From NCBI GenBank assembly GCA_021155195.1, contig JAJNPV010000042.1, positions 496,001 to 560,000 of the forward strand: a stretch of 64,000 nucleotides of DNA, written 5' to 3'. The position numbers were made by a program, and so were the translations under genes. This document shows, in pieces, positions 19,001-25,870 of this stretch. The notes below the pieces were generated by a model that was not told the origin of the DNA, searched no databases, and saw only the letters and a program-made list of their open reading frames with translations. The DNA is from Ohtaekwangia sp. GTDB lineage: Bacteria > Bacteroidota > Bacteroidia > Cytophagales > Cyclobacteriaceae. Numbering within the stretch: the first letter of the stretch is position 1; each line of letters starts with the position of its first letter.

Positions 19001-19278
19001 ATCTTCCTGTTTTTGAATTGAAGGTGCCGAACGTAATAACTCCTGATGAATTTCCTGAGAACAATGCTTTTGTGATTTTATATGGTGGACAGAAGCTATC
19101 ACTATCTTCACTTACTTCCCATATTGTGATTTATAATCGCTGGGGCGGAAAGGTCTTTGAAAGCAAAAATTATCAGGATGATTGGAGTGGAGAAAATGTA
19201 GAAGCAGGAATCTATTATTATGATCTGAAAGTGGAGGGTGAGACTGCTTGCAAAGGATGGGTGCACGTGATTAAGTAA
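16009..19278 (+). CDS. T9SS type B cargo with SBBP repeats and PKD domain
   Basis: The 1089-residue protein has a signal peptide (1-25) and an N-terminal DUF7948-like domain (about 28-250, beginning KFVENKCQWPDAIQFSARIG). SBBP-type propeller blades follow (about 255-750, recurring LLYASYLGGSGSE and SSNFPTT patterns), then a PKD domain (about 775-850, YEWDFGDGG) and a C-terminal gliding-motility-associated CHU_C/type B sorting domain (last ~90 residues: VPNVITPDEFPENNAF, IYNRWGGKVFES, GIYYYDLKV). It should be exported by T9SS and surface-anchored. It begins eight bases after ybbP but is functionally unrelated. A role as adhesin is inferred. Confidence 0.88.
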   Translation: MSLLKAVRFPFIIYFLFGCFVAIANPPKIKFVENKCQWPDAIQFSARIGGGSMNLNAGGFTYTFIDQERLDELHDRGHHSESEVTASDLQIPAHRVLVSFVGANKASVPNPINKLREYYNYFLGSDPSTWSSNVAAYEGVLYPGYYKGVDLKVYSQGSNIKYDFILAAGADPSQIKFKYTGTDQVALENGDLVVTASKFTFYEKKPIAYQIINGEKYYVNCNYILVDHEVRFQFPESYDACYPLVIDPLLIFSTYSGSTADNWGSTATPGERGTLYSAGVTNHDHDGRFPATVGAFQVDYGELYDVGILKYDSTGSQLLYASYLGGSGSESAHSLVINAKNELLILGTTSSSNFPTTTGAIDNSFNGGVSEVNVISYDDGSDLFITKISGDGSQLLGSTYLGGSANDGMNPSSSKLVANYGDQLRGDIITDLDGNVYVSSVTQSSNFPVANSFGLIYSGGLSDALVLKVNSSLTQLMWAAFVGGSLEDASHTIKLDQAGNIFIGGGTASIDFPTTTNAYQTIHAGTIDGWMAKLKNDGSEIASATLTGTNKFDQVYFLDLNSSGDVYVYGQTSGSSFPITSGVYNNANSGQFLQKYTSDLSALEFSTVFGSGTPVPNISPTAFLVNDCNNIYMSGWGGTLNSALGFWNSSTSGMPLTFDAFQKTTSGSDFYFIVLTDDATELLYSTYLGGNLSKTHVDGGTSRFDKGGIVYHAVCSGCRFPTGSPSSDFPTTVDAWSRVNGSKNCNNAAFKFDLSSLKARLQTNSVKLDMPGLNRVCLPDPIVFQNLSIGGQLYEWDFGDGGQLVKQDTTFIMHAYKEPGTYRVKLLAIDIGTCVGRDSTFTTVMVSRPGGFAGPDQVMCFDAGTRLIATGGVTYQWENWDKTFKSNEASPAINPTEDDGYVVTIGDAIGCTKKDTVNIKVIPGIDLEFEYLKIYDCFNRPTVQVINLSDPAEDTFFDFGDGTTSDLDATTHAYNQDGVFALKLLGRKESCVYEDRVDLPVFELKVPNVITPDEFPENNAFVILYGGQKLSLSSLTSHIVIYNRWGGKVFESKNYQDDWSGENVEAGIYYYDLKVEGETACKGWVHVIK

Positions 19279-19281
19279 TGC

Positions 19282-19387
19282 TAACCGCAGAGTTCGCAGA
19301 GATTCGCAAAGTCAGGCTATATTTCTTAGCGTCTTTGCGCCTACCTTTGCCCGAAGCGGCTACGCGCAGGCAGGTCTCTGCGGTTAA
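19282..19387. repeat. Intergenic palindromic repeat, AACCGCAGAG type
   Basis: The left arm (19282-19311) begins TAACCGCAGAG and ends GATTCGCAAAG; the right side (19331-19387) holds GTCTTTGCGCC and closes with GTCTCTGCGGTTAA. An extra ~30-base GC-rich insert (CCCGAAGCGGCTACGCGCAG) interrupts the right arm. It fills the convergent junction of the T9SS type B and MBOAT genes. Confidence 0.75.
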
Positions 19388-19392
19388 AGAAA

Positions 19393-20886
19393 TCAAAACT
19401 GAAAATAAATAAAAGGCTGTATTCCTGCCGACTTGGTTTGAACCACGAGAATAATAATAGAGACAACCAACGCTGCCTTGCCGGCCAAAGGCATCTTTGT
19501 TACCAATTCTTCCGCTCTTTGTTCAGTTGTAGCCGGAATAAAATGCAGAATAAAACCAAGCACCATTAAAAATATAACACCCTTATAGCCACTCACAAAC
19601 TCAAAAAATATCTGTGGATTAAAATGTGAGGTAATCTGACTTATCATTTGATACGCTACCTCCATCGAAGAAGCTCTAAAGAAAATCCAGCAAAAGCATA
19701 CAAAATGAAAAGTAACAAGAATGCTCGCGATTGAACTCAGTGATTTAAGAATCGGATTTTGATTGGAAGCCCCAATTTTCAAAGAAGAGAAAAACTTATG
19801 AAAGGCCAGTGCCAGTCCATGCAGGGCACCCCAAAGAATAAAACGAAAGGCAGCACCATGCCAGAGTCCACCCAGCACCATGGTGATCAGTAAATTAATA
19901 TATGTCCTGATTTTTCCTTTTCGGTTTCCACCCAATGAGATGTATAAATAATCCTTCAACCACGTGGAGAGAGAAATGTGCCATCGCCTCCAGAACTCTG
20001 TAATATTTTTGGATTGATAAGGTGAATCGAAATTAATATTGAAGTGGAATCCTAATAGCAACGCTATCCCAATCGCCATATCAGAATATCCTGAGAAGTC
20101 GCAGTAGATTTGTAAAGCATACCCATACACGCCAAACAAATTTTCTAAGCCAGAGTAGAGGGTAGGGGCATCGAAAATTCGATCTACAAAATTTAGACTG
20201 ATGTAATTTGAGATAATTGCTTTCTTAAATAATCCGGTACAAATCAAGTAAACCCCACGGCCAAACATTTCTTTCGATACAAAGGTTGGTTTACTAAGCT
20301 GTGGAAGAAAATCTGCCGCGCGTACTATAGGTCCGGCTACTAACTGCGGAAAGAAGGAGACAAAGAATGCATAATCTAAGATATGGTCAACTGGCTTTAA
20401 CTTCCTTCGATAGATGTCGATGGTATAACTAAGGGATTGAAAAGTAAAGAACGATATCCCAACCGGTAGAAAAATATCAAAAGGCTGGTACGCGATTCCG
20501 GCTGCTTGACTAAAAATTTCGTGTAGAAAATTGGTGTACTTAAAATATCCCAGCAGTCCAAGGTTGGCAACAAGACTCACTGCCAACAAAGAACTTCGTT
20601 TCCAGGGTGATACGCTCAGAGAGATGAAACGCGCCAGCGTATAGTCTATGAAAGTCGTGCTGAGTAGCAACAAGAAATATATGCCACTGGACTTATAATA
20701 GAAATACAATGAAAACAGCGTGACGAAAAGAAGCTTAGGGCGATGAGTTTTACTGAGTGTAATATAGATTGTTAAGAATCCTAAAAAAAGAAAAAGGAAT
20801 ATCCCACTATTGAAGATGAGTGGCTCTTCAGGGTTGTAGCGAAACTGATCCAGGAGTTTATGGATATCGATAGAGAACATACTCAT
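19393..20886 (-). CDS. MBOAT O-acyltransferase (AlgI/PatA-like)
   Basis: The 497-residue polytopic membrane protein has about ten hydrophobic segments. The diagnostic MBOAT stretch is present: FWRRWHISLSTWLKDYL followed by LGGNRKG, then the conserved catalytic His in MVLGGLWHGAAFRF. AlgI/PatA/DltB-type proteins pass acetyl groups across the inner membrane for O-acetylation of exported polymers. Its start overlaps the end of the upstream SGNH gene by 29 bases, and a second SGNH gene overlaps that one, so all three form one operon. This matches an acetylation unit in which the SGNH proteins deliver the acyl group. Confidence 0.92.
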   Translation of the reverse strand: MSMFSIDIHKLLDQFRYNPEEPLIFNSGIFLFLFLGFLTIYITLSKTHRPKLLFVTLFSLYFYYKSSGIYFLLLLSTTFIDYTLARFISLSVSPWKRSSLLAVSLVANLGLLGYFKYTNFLHEIFSQAAGIAYQPFDIFLPVGISFFTFQSLSYTIDIYRRKLKPVDHILDYAFFVSFFPQLVAGPIVRAADFLPQLSKPTFVSKEMFGRGVYLICTGLFKKAIISNYISLNFVDRIFDAPTLYSGLENLFGVYGYALQIYCDFSGYSDMAIGIALLLGFHFNINFDSPYQSKNITEFWRRWHISLSTWLKDYLYISLGGNRKGKIRTYINLLITMVLGGLWHGAAFRFILWGALHGLALAFHKFFSSLKIGASNQNPILKSLSSIASILVTFHFVCFCWIFFRASSMEVAYQMISQITSHFNPQIFFEFVSGYKGVIFLMVLGFILHFIPATTEQRAEELVTKMPLAGKAALVVSIIILVVQTKSAGIQPFIYFQF

Positions 20887-22099
20887 TAAATCCTTTTACG
20901 ATCGCTTCATATAATAAACGTCCCTGAAGTTGATAACCTGCTTTGGTGAAGTGAATGCCATCAGGTTGCATTAAATTATTTTTCTTCCATAAATCTGCCG
21001 AGTGAGCGCCACCCCCTACGGTATACAAATCCCAGTAGGCATATTGATGTTCCTCGGCATACTGAATGAGCTTACTTCTGATTAATTCCACACCCGGATT
21101 TCTACGGGTTTTCTTTTTATAAAAATCAGCTGGGATGGTAAATAGAAATAGAGCGTTTGGGTTTTTAGCTTTTAATTGTTCCACAAAATTATCCAGCTGG
21201 TTTGTAAACTTAGGATCGACATAAGGATGCTCAATGGCTTCATTGGTGCCCAGCGAGATGATAAATAAATCAGGAGTTAACTCTGCAGTCTGCTCAGTGA
21301 AGTAGGCAGCTTCCAAATAGTGTTTCACTTTGGCTCCGTTCCCACCAATGGCATGATAGAGCAGGCCTGGTTTGCTGTTCTCCAGGTTTATACCAAATAA
21401 CGTAAACTGATTTTGTGAAGGAGTGGATTGTAGTGTTTGAAATTCAATTTGATTGGTAGGATAAGGCAAAAGAATGCGCGATGTGTTTGAATCTTCAACC
21501 GTGTAAGGGCCAACGTATGCAAGATATTGATCTATTGAGTCTTTTATCACTAAATTATAACTGCTGAAATCCTTTTGAAAGAAGAATGTTACTTTGTTAA
21601 AACTGTAACTAATGTTTTCTATCGGTTTTGTTTTTAGTAAGATGGAGGCATTCGAATCAGTGGTGCGCAACGTCATCGCGCCAATGCCAATGGGCATAGG
21701 TTCCTTAACATATATGATTCGTTTGTTTTCCCAGCTTCCTGTAGAAGAAGAATAGATAGTTGATGGTTCGTTTGTGCGACCAACACGACCTGGAAAAACT
21801 AATCCTCGCCCGGCATTTCCAAACTCCTGTTGCAATAGCATGCGCGTAGTTCCACTTGCAAAATCAGCTTGCGTGTGCGAGTCACCAATTTGAATGATGT
21901 TAATGGTGGTTTGTTTTATCTTTTTTACCTGATAAAGCTTTTCAAAGAATGCAGAAAGCGAAACAGAATTGTGAATCACGTTCAGATCTGTCTGGATAAA
22001 GTCATATGCAGCAGTTGAAGGATAGGGGATTGTATCCTGAGCGGTAGCAAAATGCGCAATCAATATCCAAATACTATTGAACAGGAGCTTTCGTATCAT
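20858..22099 (-). CDS. Secreted SGNH/GDSL protein, putative acetyl-transferring partner
   Basis: The start is placed at the ATG at 22099, directly before a clear signal peptide (MIRKLLFNSIWILIAHFATA); the longer frame from 22144 would put it inside the protein. About 413 residues. The SGNH Ser is S74 (IQIGDSHTQAD), SLGTNEA supplies block III, and the Asp/His pair lies in QPDGIHFTKAGYQ. Between MBOAT and a second SGNH gene, it most resembles the AlgJ/AlgX/PatB class that places acetyl groups on periplasmic polymers. The assignment to a specific polymer is unknown. It overlaps both neighbours. Confidence 0.82.
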   Translation of the reverse strand: MIRKLLFNSIWILIAHFATAQDTIPYPSTAAYDFIQTDLNVIHNSVSLSAFFEKLYQVKKIKQTTINIIQIGDSHTQADFASGTTRMLLQQEFGNAGRGLVFPGRVGRTNEPSTIYSSSTGSWENKRIIYVKEPMPIGIGAMTLRTTDSNASILLKTKPIENISYSFNKVTFFFQKDFSSYNLVIKDSIDQYLAYVGPYTVEDSNTSRILLPYPTNQIEFQTLQSTPSQNQFTLFGINLENSKPGLLYHAIGGNGAKVKHYLEAAYFTEQTAELTPDLFIISLGTNEAIEHPYVDPKFTNQLDNFVEQLKAKNPNALFLFTIPADFYKKKTRRNPGVELIRSKLIQYAEEHQYAYWDLYTVGGGAHSADLWKKNNLMQPDGIHFTKAGYQLQGRLLYEAIVKGFNEYVLYRYP

Positions 22100-23459
22100 A
22101 GCGGTTTTGTTCAAATAGAATTGCGTCTGCCAGTTTTTTGGCAATTTTTCTTCCTCCTTTAAAGGTAAGGTGTGTATAATCTTTGGCTGCGAGTGGTGGA
22201 GTGGCCGCTACATAATCTATGATGCTATTTTTACCACCCATGGCTTCGTACAAATCCCAAAAAGCAATTTGAGTTTTGCTGGCAATTTCGCGCTGGGTAT
22301 TGCGCATGGTTATAATTGCCGGAATGGTCTGAATTTTTCCATCAATATTTCCTGCACGATCGCTGATGCCAATCAACACAATGCTGGTTTCCGGGAATAC
22401 CTCTTTTAATCGCCTGATCACCTTCACCATTTTTGTTTTATACCAACTGTAGTCCATTGAATCGGTTTCGGTTACAATATTTAGTCCGTACTGTAATAAA
22501 ATCAATTTGTACTGTTGCAGTTCATTAAACTGATGGAGTAATTCAGGTTCTATTCCATACAAGCCAATTCCGGAGTTTCCACGCATGGCAAAGTTATCGA
22601 CAAATATACCTTTCGAGCTTTCAAAACTCGCGCCATATACTAAAAGACTATCCGGGTTGCCAAATTGAAATTTAACAGACTTTATGTTGTCCTCTGTAAT
22701 TAATAGTTGTTCCAAACTATCTGATATAACAAGTGGAGTATTATGTATGATCGTGTCATTCAACGTGTATGTAACATTTGAATTTTTTCTATTGCGATAG
22801 AATAAGCGGACGTTATCAAACTTTCGGGGATTTTGTTTTTTGCTGGGTTTATATTCCACTTCGTTTTCATCGAAAGGTACAAATGCATAGCCTGAAATGC
22901 CAAGCGGGGAGTTTGAGTCTTGTTTGCCTACTAATGAATAAGTCTCCCAATTAGAAAAGGCGTGTTGAATGGTGGTTCGAAACTGAGGTGCCTCAGAAGT
23001 AATAGGTACATACCCTACACCCCGGCCACCATAAATTCCTTGTAAGGTATCGCGAAAGCTGGCACTGAGAATATCACCTTCAATAAACGAATCACCAAAG
23101 AAGGCAATGCGTATCGGCTTTTGGTTTGAACTTCGCACCGCGTGAAAGAATGAACGCAATGCTTTTTTGTTGGGACTAAAATCTTCGAGGCAGGTGATGC
23201 CGGGCGGACACGGATACATGGGTTCAATAACCACTGCAGGAACTTCTTCAACGGGTTGCTTAACAGTTACCGTATCTGTTATGGAAATTGTATTAACAAG
23301 TATGGGTGCAACAGGTTCCGCTTGAATATCGGCCAGCATATTTACCCGCTTGAAAGAAAGCGAACCCACCGAGAAGGAGGGAAGGATTGCAGATACGATC
23401 AAAAGGGTGATGATCAGCAGAAGCAGCCAAAGGGATTGCATCAACTGGTTTTTTTGCAT
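22074..23459 (-). CDS. Membrane-anchored SGNH/GDSL protein, putative O-acetylation protein
   Basis: The 461-residue protein has an N-terminal membrane anchor (residues 8-29), a Pro/Val-rich linker (about 45-80) with a CPPGITC pair of cysteines, then an SGNH domain: Ser124 in IAFFGDSFIEGD, LQYGLN for the oxyanion region, and Asp/His in KDYTHLTFKGG. First gene of the three-gene SGNH-SGNH-MBOAT operon; its end overlaps the next gene by 26 bases. Two divergent SGNH partners in one unit parallels alginate acetylation, where AlgJ and AlgX both carry this fold. Substrate is not visible. Confidence 0.8.
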   Translation of the reverse strand: MQKNQLMQSLWLLLLIITLLIVSAILPSFSVGSLSFKRVNMLADIQAEPVAPILVNTISITDTVTVKQPVEEVPAVVIEPMYPCPPGITCLEDFSPNKKALRSFFHAVRSSNQKPIRIAFFGDSFIEGDILSASFRDTLQGIYGGRGVGYVPITSEAPQFRTTIQHAFSNWETYSLVGKQDSNSPLGISGYAFVPFDENEVEYKPSKKQNPRKFDNVRLFYRNRKNSNVTYTLNDTIIHNTPLVISDSLEQLLITEDNIKSVKFQFGNPDSLLVYGASFESSKGIFVDNFAMRGNSGIGLYGIEPELLHQFNELQQYKLILLQYGLNIVTETDSMDYSWYKTKMVKVIRRLKEVFPETSIVLIGISDRAGNIDGKIQTIPAIITMRNTQREIASKTQIAFWDLYEAMGGKNSIIDYVAATPPLAAKDYTHLTFKGGRKIAKKLADAILFEQNRYDTKAPVQ

Positions 23460-23548
23460 GCGTTATTTTTTGACTCTCAAGTATAGGCATGTTAATTGGC
23501 ATTTGAAAGCTGGATGAGCCTTACAGACCATAAGGATTTAATAGCCAT

Positions 23549-23603
23549 TGCCAATTTTGGTATATAGGAAATATCAACGATTGTTGATACTTTGGAATTG
23601 GCA
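23549..23603. promoter_or_regulatory. Nested inverted repeats before the Mrr-type gene
   Basis: The outer arms TGCCAATT (23549-23556) and AATTGGCA (23596-23603) surround an inner palindrome TATCAAC-GATT-GTTGATA (23572-23589). All lie within 70 bases upstream of the nuclease start codon. This looks like an operator or mRNA structure controlling the nuclease; no regulator gene is adjacent. Confidence 0.5.
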
Positions 23604-23618
23604 GCAAAATAAAACGAC

Positions 23619-24464
23619 ATGAAAGGACCCGAATTTTTAAAGTATGTAAATCCTGTCTTAACGACACTTCAAGAAAATGGTGGCGCAGGAGACTCTTCTG
23701 ACGTAATTGAGCAAGTAATTGACAAGTTAGGAATTACAGAGGCTGAATTAGAAGAAACAACTGCGAACGGACAATCTAAAATTCGTAACCAAATTCAATG
23801 GGCAAGATTTTATTTATTTAAAGCCGGACTAATTGACAATGCCCAGCGAGGAATTTGGCGACTTACGAATGAGGGCTTGGAAAGTAAACTGGATGACGAT
23901 GGTGTTTATGCTCTCTTCAAAAAAGTGCAGGACAGTGTTAAAAAATCTGCACCGACAACGACTAAGAAGGAGGAACCAAAATTTGAGAGCATCCCGACCG
24001 AAGACGAAGAACACTCAGTCGGATTAATAAGTCTAATTCAAAGTTTGCCAGCTTCTGGTTTCGAAAAACTATGCAAAAGACTTTTAACCGAAATCGGAAT
24101 AAATGAAATAATAATTACTGGTGGCTCGGGTGACCAAGGAATTGACGGCAAAGGAGTTGTTAAACTTAATGATGTTGTAAGTTTGAATATTGTTTTTCAA
24201 TGTAAACGATTTAAAGAAACTGTTTCTCCACACCATGTTCGTGACTTTAGAGGGGCAATGCAAGGACGAGGAGAAAAAGGATTAGTAATTACAACTGGAC
24301 GATTTACAAAAGAAGCAAAAGCAGAGGCAAGTCGTGACGGTGTGACACCTATTGAATTAATTGACGGGAATAGGCTTGTGGAATTATTTGAAAAATATAG
24401 GCTTGGTTTAAAACCTGTTACAGTATTTGAAATCGACCATGACTTCTTCAAGCCATTTAATTAA
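23619..24464 (+). CDS. mrr: Mrr-type restriction endonuclease
   Basis: The 281-residue protein has the two-part Mrr build. Residues 5-92 form a winged-helix Mrr_N domain (IRNQIQWARFYLFKAG, then GIWRLTNEG), followed by a charged linker rich in Lys, Glu and Thr (105-130). The PD-(D/E)xK catalytic domain (140-265) has Asp176 in GDQGIDGKG and Gln194/Lys196 in VFQCKR. Mrr enzymes cut methylated DNA in defence against foreign DNA. No methyltransferase is nearby, as expected for a type IV enzyme. It lies in a small island with a toxin-antitoxin pair, between two minus-strand housekeeping genes, consistent with gene gain. Confidence 0.92.
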   Translation: MKGPEFLKYVNPVLTTLQENGGAGDSSDVIEQVIDKLGITEAELEETTANGQSKIRNQIQWARFYLFKAGLIDNAQRGIWRLTNEGLESKLDDDGVYALFKKVQDSVKKSAPTTTKKEEPKFESIPTEDEEHSVGLISLIQSLPASGFEKLCKRLLTEIGINEIIITGGSGDQGIDGKGVVKLNDVVSLNIVFQCKRFKETVSPHHVRDFRGAMQGRGEKGLVITTGRFTKEAKAEASRDGVTPIELIDGNRLVELFEKYRLGLKPVTVFEIDHDFFKPFN

Positions 24465-24483
24465 TTATTCTGCTGCCATACTT

Positions 24484-24507
24484 GTTGCGGGTCACCTTAC
24501 CTGCAAC
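24484..24507. repeat. Short hairpin repeat copy 1 (GTTGYGGGTCRCC family)
   Basis: GTTGCGGGT and ACCTGCAAC pair as a 9-base stem with one G-T pair around a 6-base loop. It lies between the Mrr gene and the broken toxin gene. Similar sequences occur at 25072 and 53867. Confidence 0.6.
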
Positions 24508-24508
24508 C

Positions 24509-24823
24509 TCACAAAATCCAATCTTTATTTAAGTGATTAAACAGATCTTCACGACCATGAGCTACTGTAATAATCTCAACACCTGATCAGGAGTAATTTG
24601 ATAAATAATACGATATCCTTGATAGATAACTTCTCGAATATTTAGAGAAGCGTGTTCAAACTCTGGTACCATTCGGCCTGCATAGGGAAAACTTTCAAGT
24701 TTTAAGGTTGCGTTAATGAGTGCTTTTACGAATCTGATTGTAAACAGAAGAGTCCTCAGCGATGTAGTCATGAACGGCTTTTAAATGCGCTGATGCTTTT
24801 TCGGTCCAAATTACTTTGCCCAC
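24509..24823 (-). pseudogene. RelE/ParE-type toxin with two compensating frameshifts
   Basis: Reading from a GTG at 24823, frame one gives a good ParE start (KVIWTEKASAHLKAVHDYIA). An extra base near 24739 shifts the frame into the segment with ALINATLKLESFPYAGR and NIREVIYQGYRIIYQIT. One base missing near 24576 then shifts back to the family's usual ending (IITVAHGREDLFNHL). Total length is 315 bases, that of an intact ~104-residue toxin, so the two changes cancel. The middle frame alone is open as a 69-residue stub. It is either inactivated or the result of sequencing errors. The start overlaps the antitoxin stop, as in working pairs. Confidence 0.75.
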
Positions 24824-24996
24824 GAATCAACACGTTTCAAAAGTTCTTCGGTCGAAATTACGCTGCCTTGGTCGGCATCTTTAATTCCTTCCATTACCTG
24901 TGCTGCAAGATTAATTCTGTACATGATTTCTTCCAGAGAGGAAGAGGGAGGAATGTTTTTTAAAACCTCTATCGATACATCTTTTAATGTTGGCAT
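24811..24996 (-). CDS. Antitoxin of the broken ParE-type pair
   Basis: About 61 residues from the ATG at 24996 (MPTLKDVSIEVLKNIP); an in-frame ATG at 25038 would add 14 residues of unlikely sequence. Small and mostly helical (SLEEIMYRINLAAQVMEGIKDADQG), with the typical ISTEELLKRVDSWAK tail of Bacteroidota antitoxins of type II modules. Such proteins neutralise the toxin and repress their own operon. The toxin gene begins 13 bases before this stop. Antitoxin identity rests on position, size and tail. Confidence 0.72.
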   Translation of the reverse strand: MPTLKDVSIEVLKNIPPSSSLEEIMYRINLAAQVMEGIKDADQGSVISTEELLKRVDSWAK

Positions 24997-25071
24997 AAGA
25001 TTATGTTGTTTATTCCGACTTTCGATTTTCCTTATCAATATTAGCTAAAATATTTTGAATCAAATATACCC

Positions 25072-25094
25072 GTTGTTGCAGGCCGCCTATAACC
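25072..25094. repeat. Short repeat copy 2 (GTTGTTGCRGGYCRCC family)
   Basis: GTTGTTGCAGGCCGCCTATA followed by ACC matches the left arm and loop of the hairpins at 24484 and 53867, but the right arm is not preserved. It lies between the antitoxin and the YdcF gene, so the toxin-antitoxin pair has copies on both sides. Confidence 0.45.
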
Positions 25095-25101
25095 AGCTAG
25101 C

Positions 25102-25869
25102 TCAAACATACCCCATCACCTTGTACGCAATCATTCCTACCCACTCGCGGCTAATGATGGTCCAGTTTAGCAGGGCGTCAACACGAGGTATAAAGAGCAC
25201 ATCGAATGCAAACTTTCTTTCGTGAGATAAAAAATCGGTAGTAAATGTGTCGGTTGCCCAGCCTACTTTTTTAAAACATGCCCGTGACCTGCGCATATGA
25301 AAGGATGAGGTGATCAGAAGACAATCCGATGGGGAAACAGAATCTTTCAGCATGGCTCTTACCGCTTCCGCAGATTCATGCGTGTTGCGCGATTGATTTT
25401 CAATGAGAATATCTTCCTCGGGAACTCCCATTAATATAAGTGCATCGGCAATCTCATCAGCTTCTTGCCGGTTTCGTTCCTGCAACGAACCGCTGCCACC
25501 CGAGACCAAAATCTTTTTTATTTTCCCCAATCTATAAAGTTGAAGGGTATGGGTAACCCGGTCGGCCCCGCGCTGAAAATATACTCGATCACCGGGAGTC
25601 ATATTTGCTTTAGTAACTCCGGTAAGTATAATGCCAAGAGCATACTCTTTCTTAATTTCTGAAAGGGGTGTGGCCGGTAATTCCCAGAGGAGCACCACTT
25701 CGTTCGTTAAAAAGTCGTTCGAGAATAGCATGAGCATCGCCAAAGCAGTCTTAAAAAATCTGCTTCGCCATGCACTACTTTTAAACTTCCATGAAAGCAA
25801 AAATAAAACACAGATGATCACCAAGGGCATGGTGAGGTAATTCAATGTTTTTGAAAGGAAGAAAAACAT
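25102..25869 (-). CDS. YdcF/ElyC/SanA-family membrane protein
   Basis: The 255-residue protein has two N-terminal membrane segments (about 10-27 and 36-52) and a DUF218 domain. Motifs are ALGIILTG (start of the domain), DRVTHTLQLYRLGKIKKILVSGGSG, ENQSRNTHESA and LLITSSFHMRRSRACF. Relatives act at the envelope in polyprenyl-lipid recycling and peptidoglycan control, although the reaction is not established. It ends one base from the large ABC gene on the same strand, so the two are probably co-transcribed. Confidence 0.85.
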   Translation of the reverse strand: MFFFLSKTLNYLTMPLVIICVLFLLSWKFKSSAWRSRFFKTALAMLMLFSNDFLTNEVVLLWELPATPLSEIKKEYALGIILTGVTKANMTPGDRVYFQRGADRVTHTLQLYRLGKIKKILVSGGSGSLQERNRQEADEIADALILMGVPEEDILIENQSRNTHESAEAVRAMLKDSVSPSDCLLITSSFHMRRSRACFKKVGWATDTFTTDFLSHERKFAFDVLFIPRVDALLNWTIISREWVGMIAYKVMGYV

Positions 25870-25870
25870 G

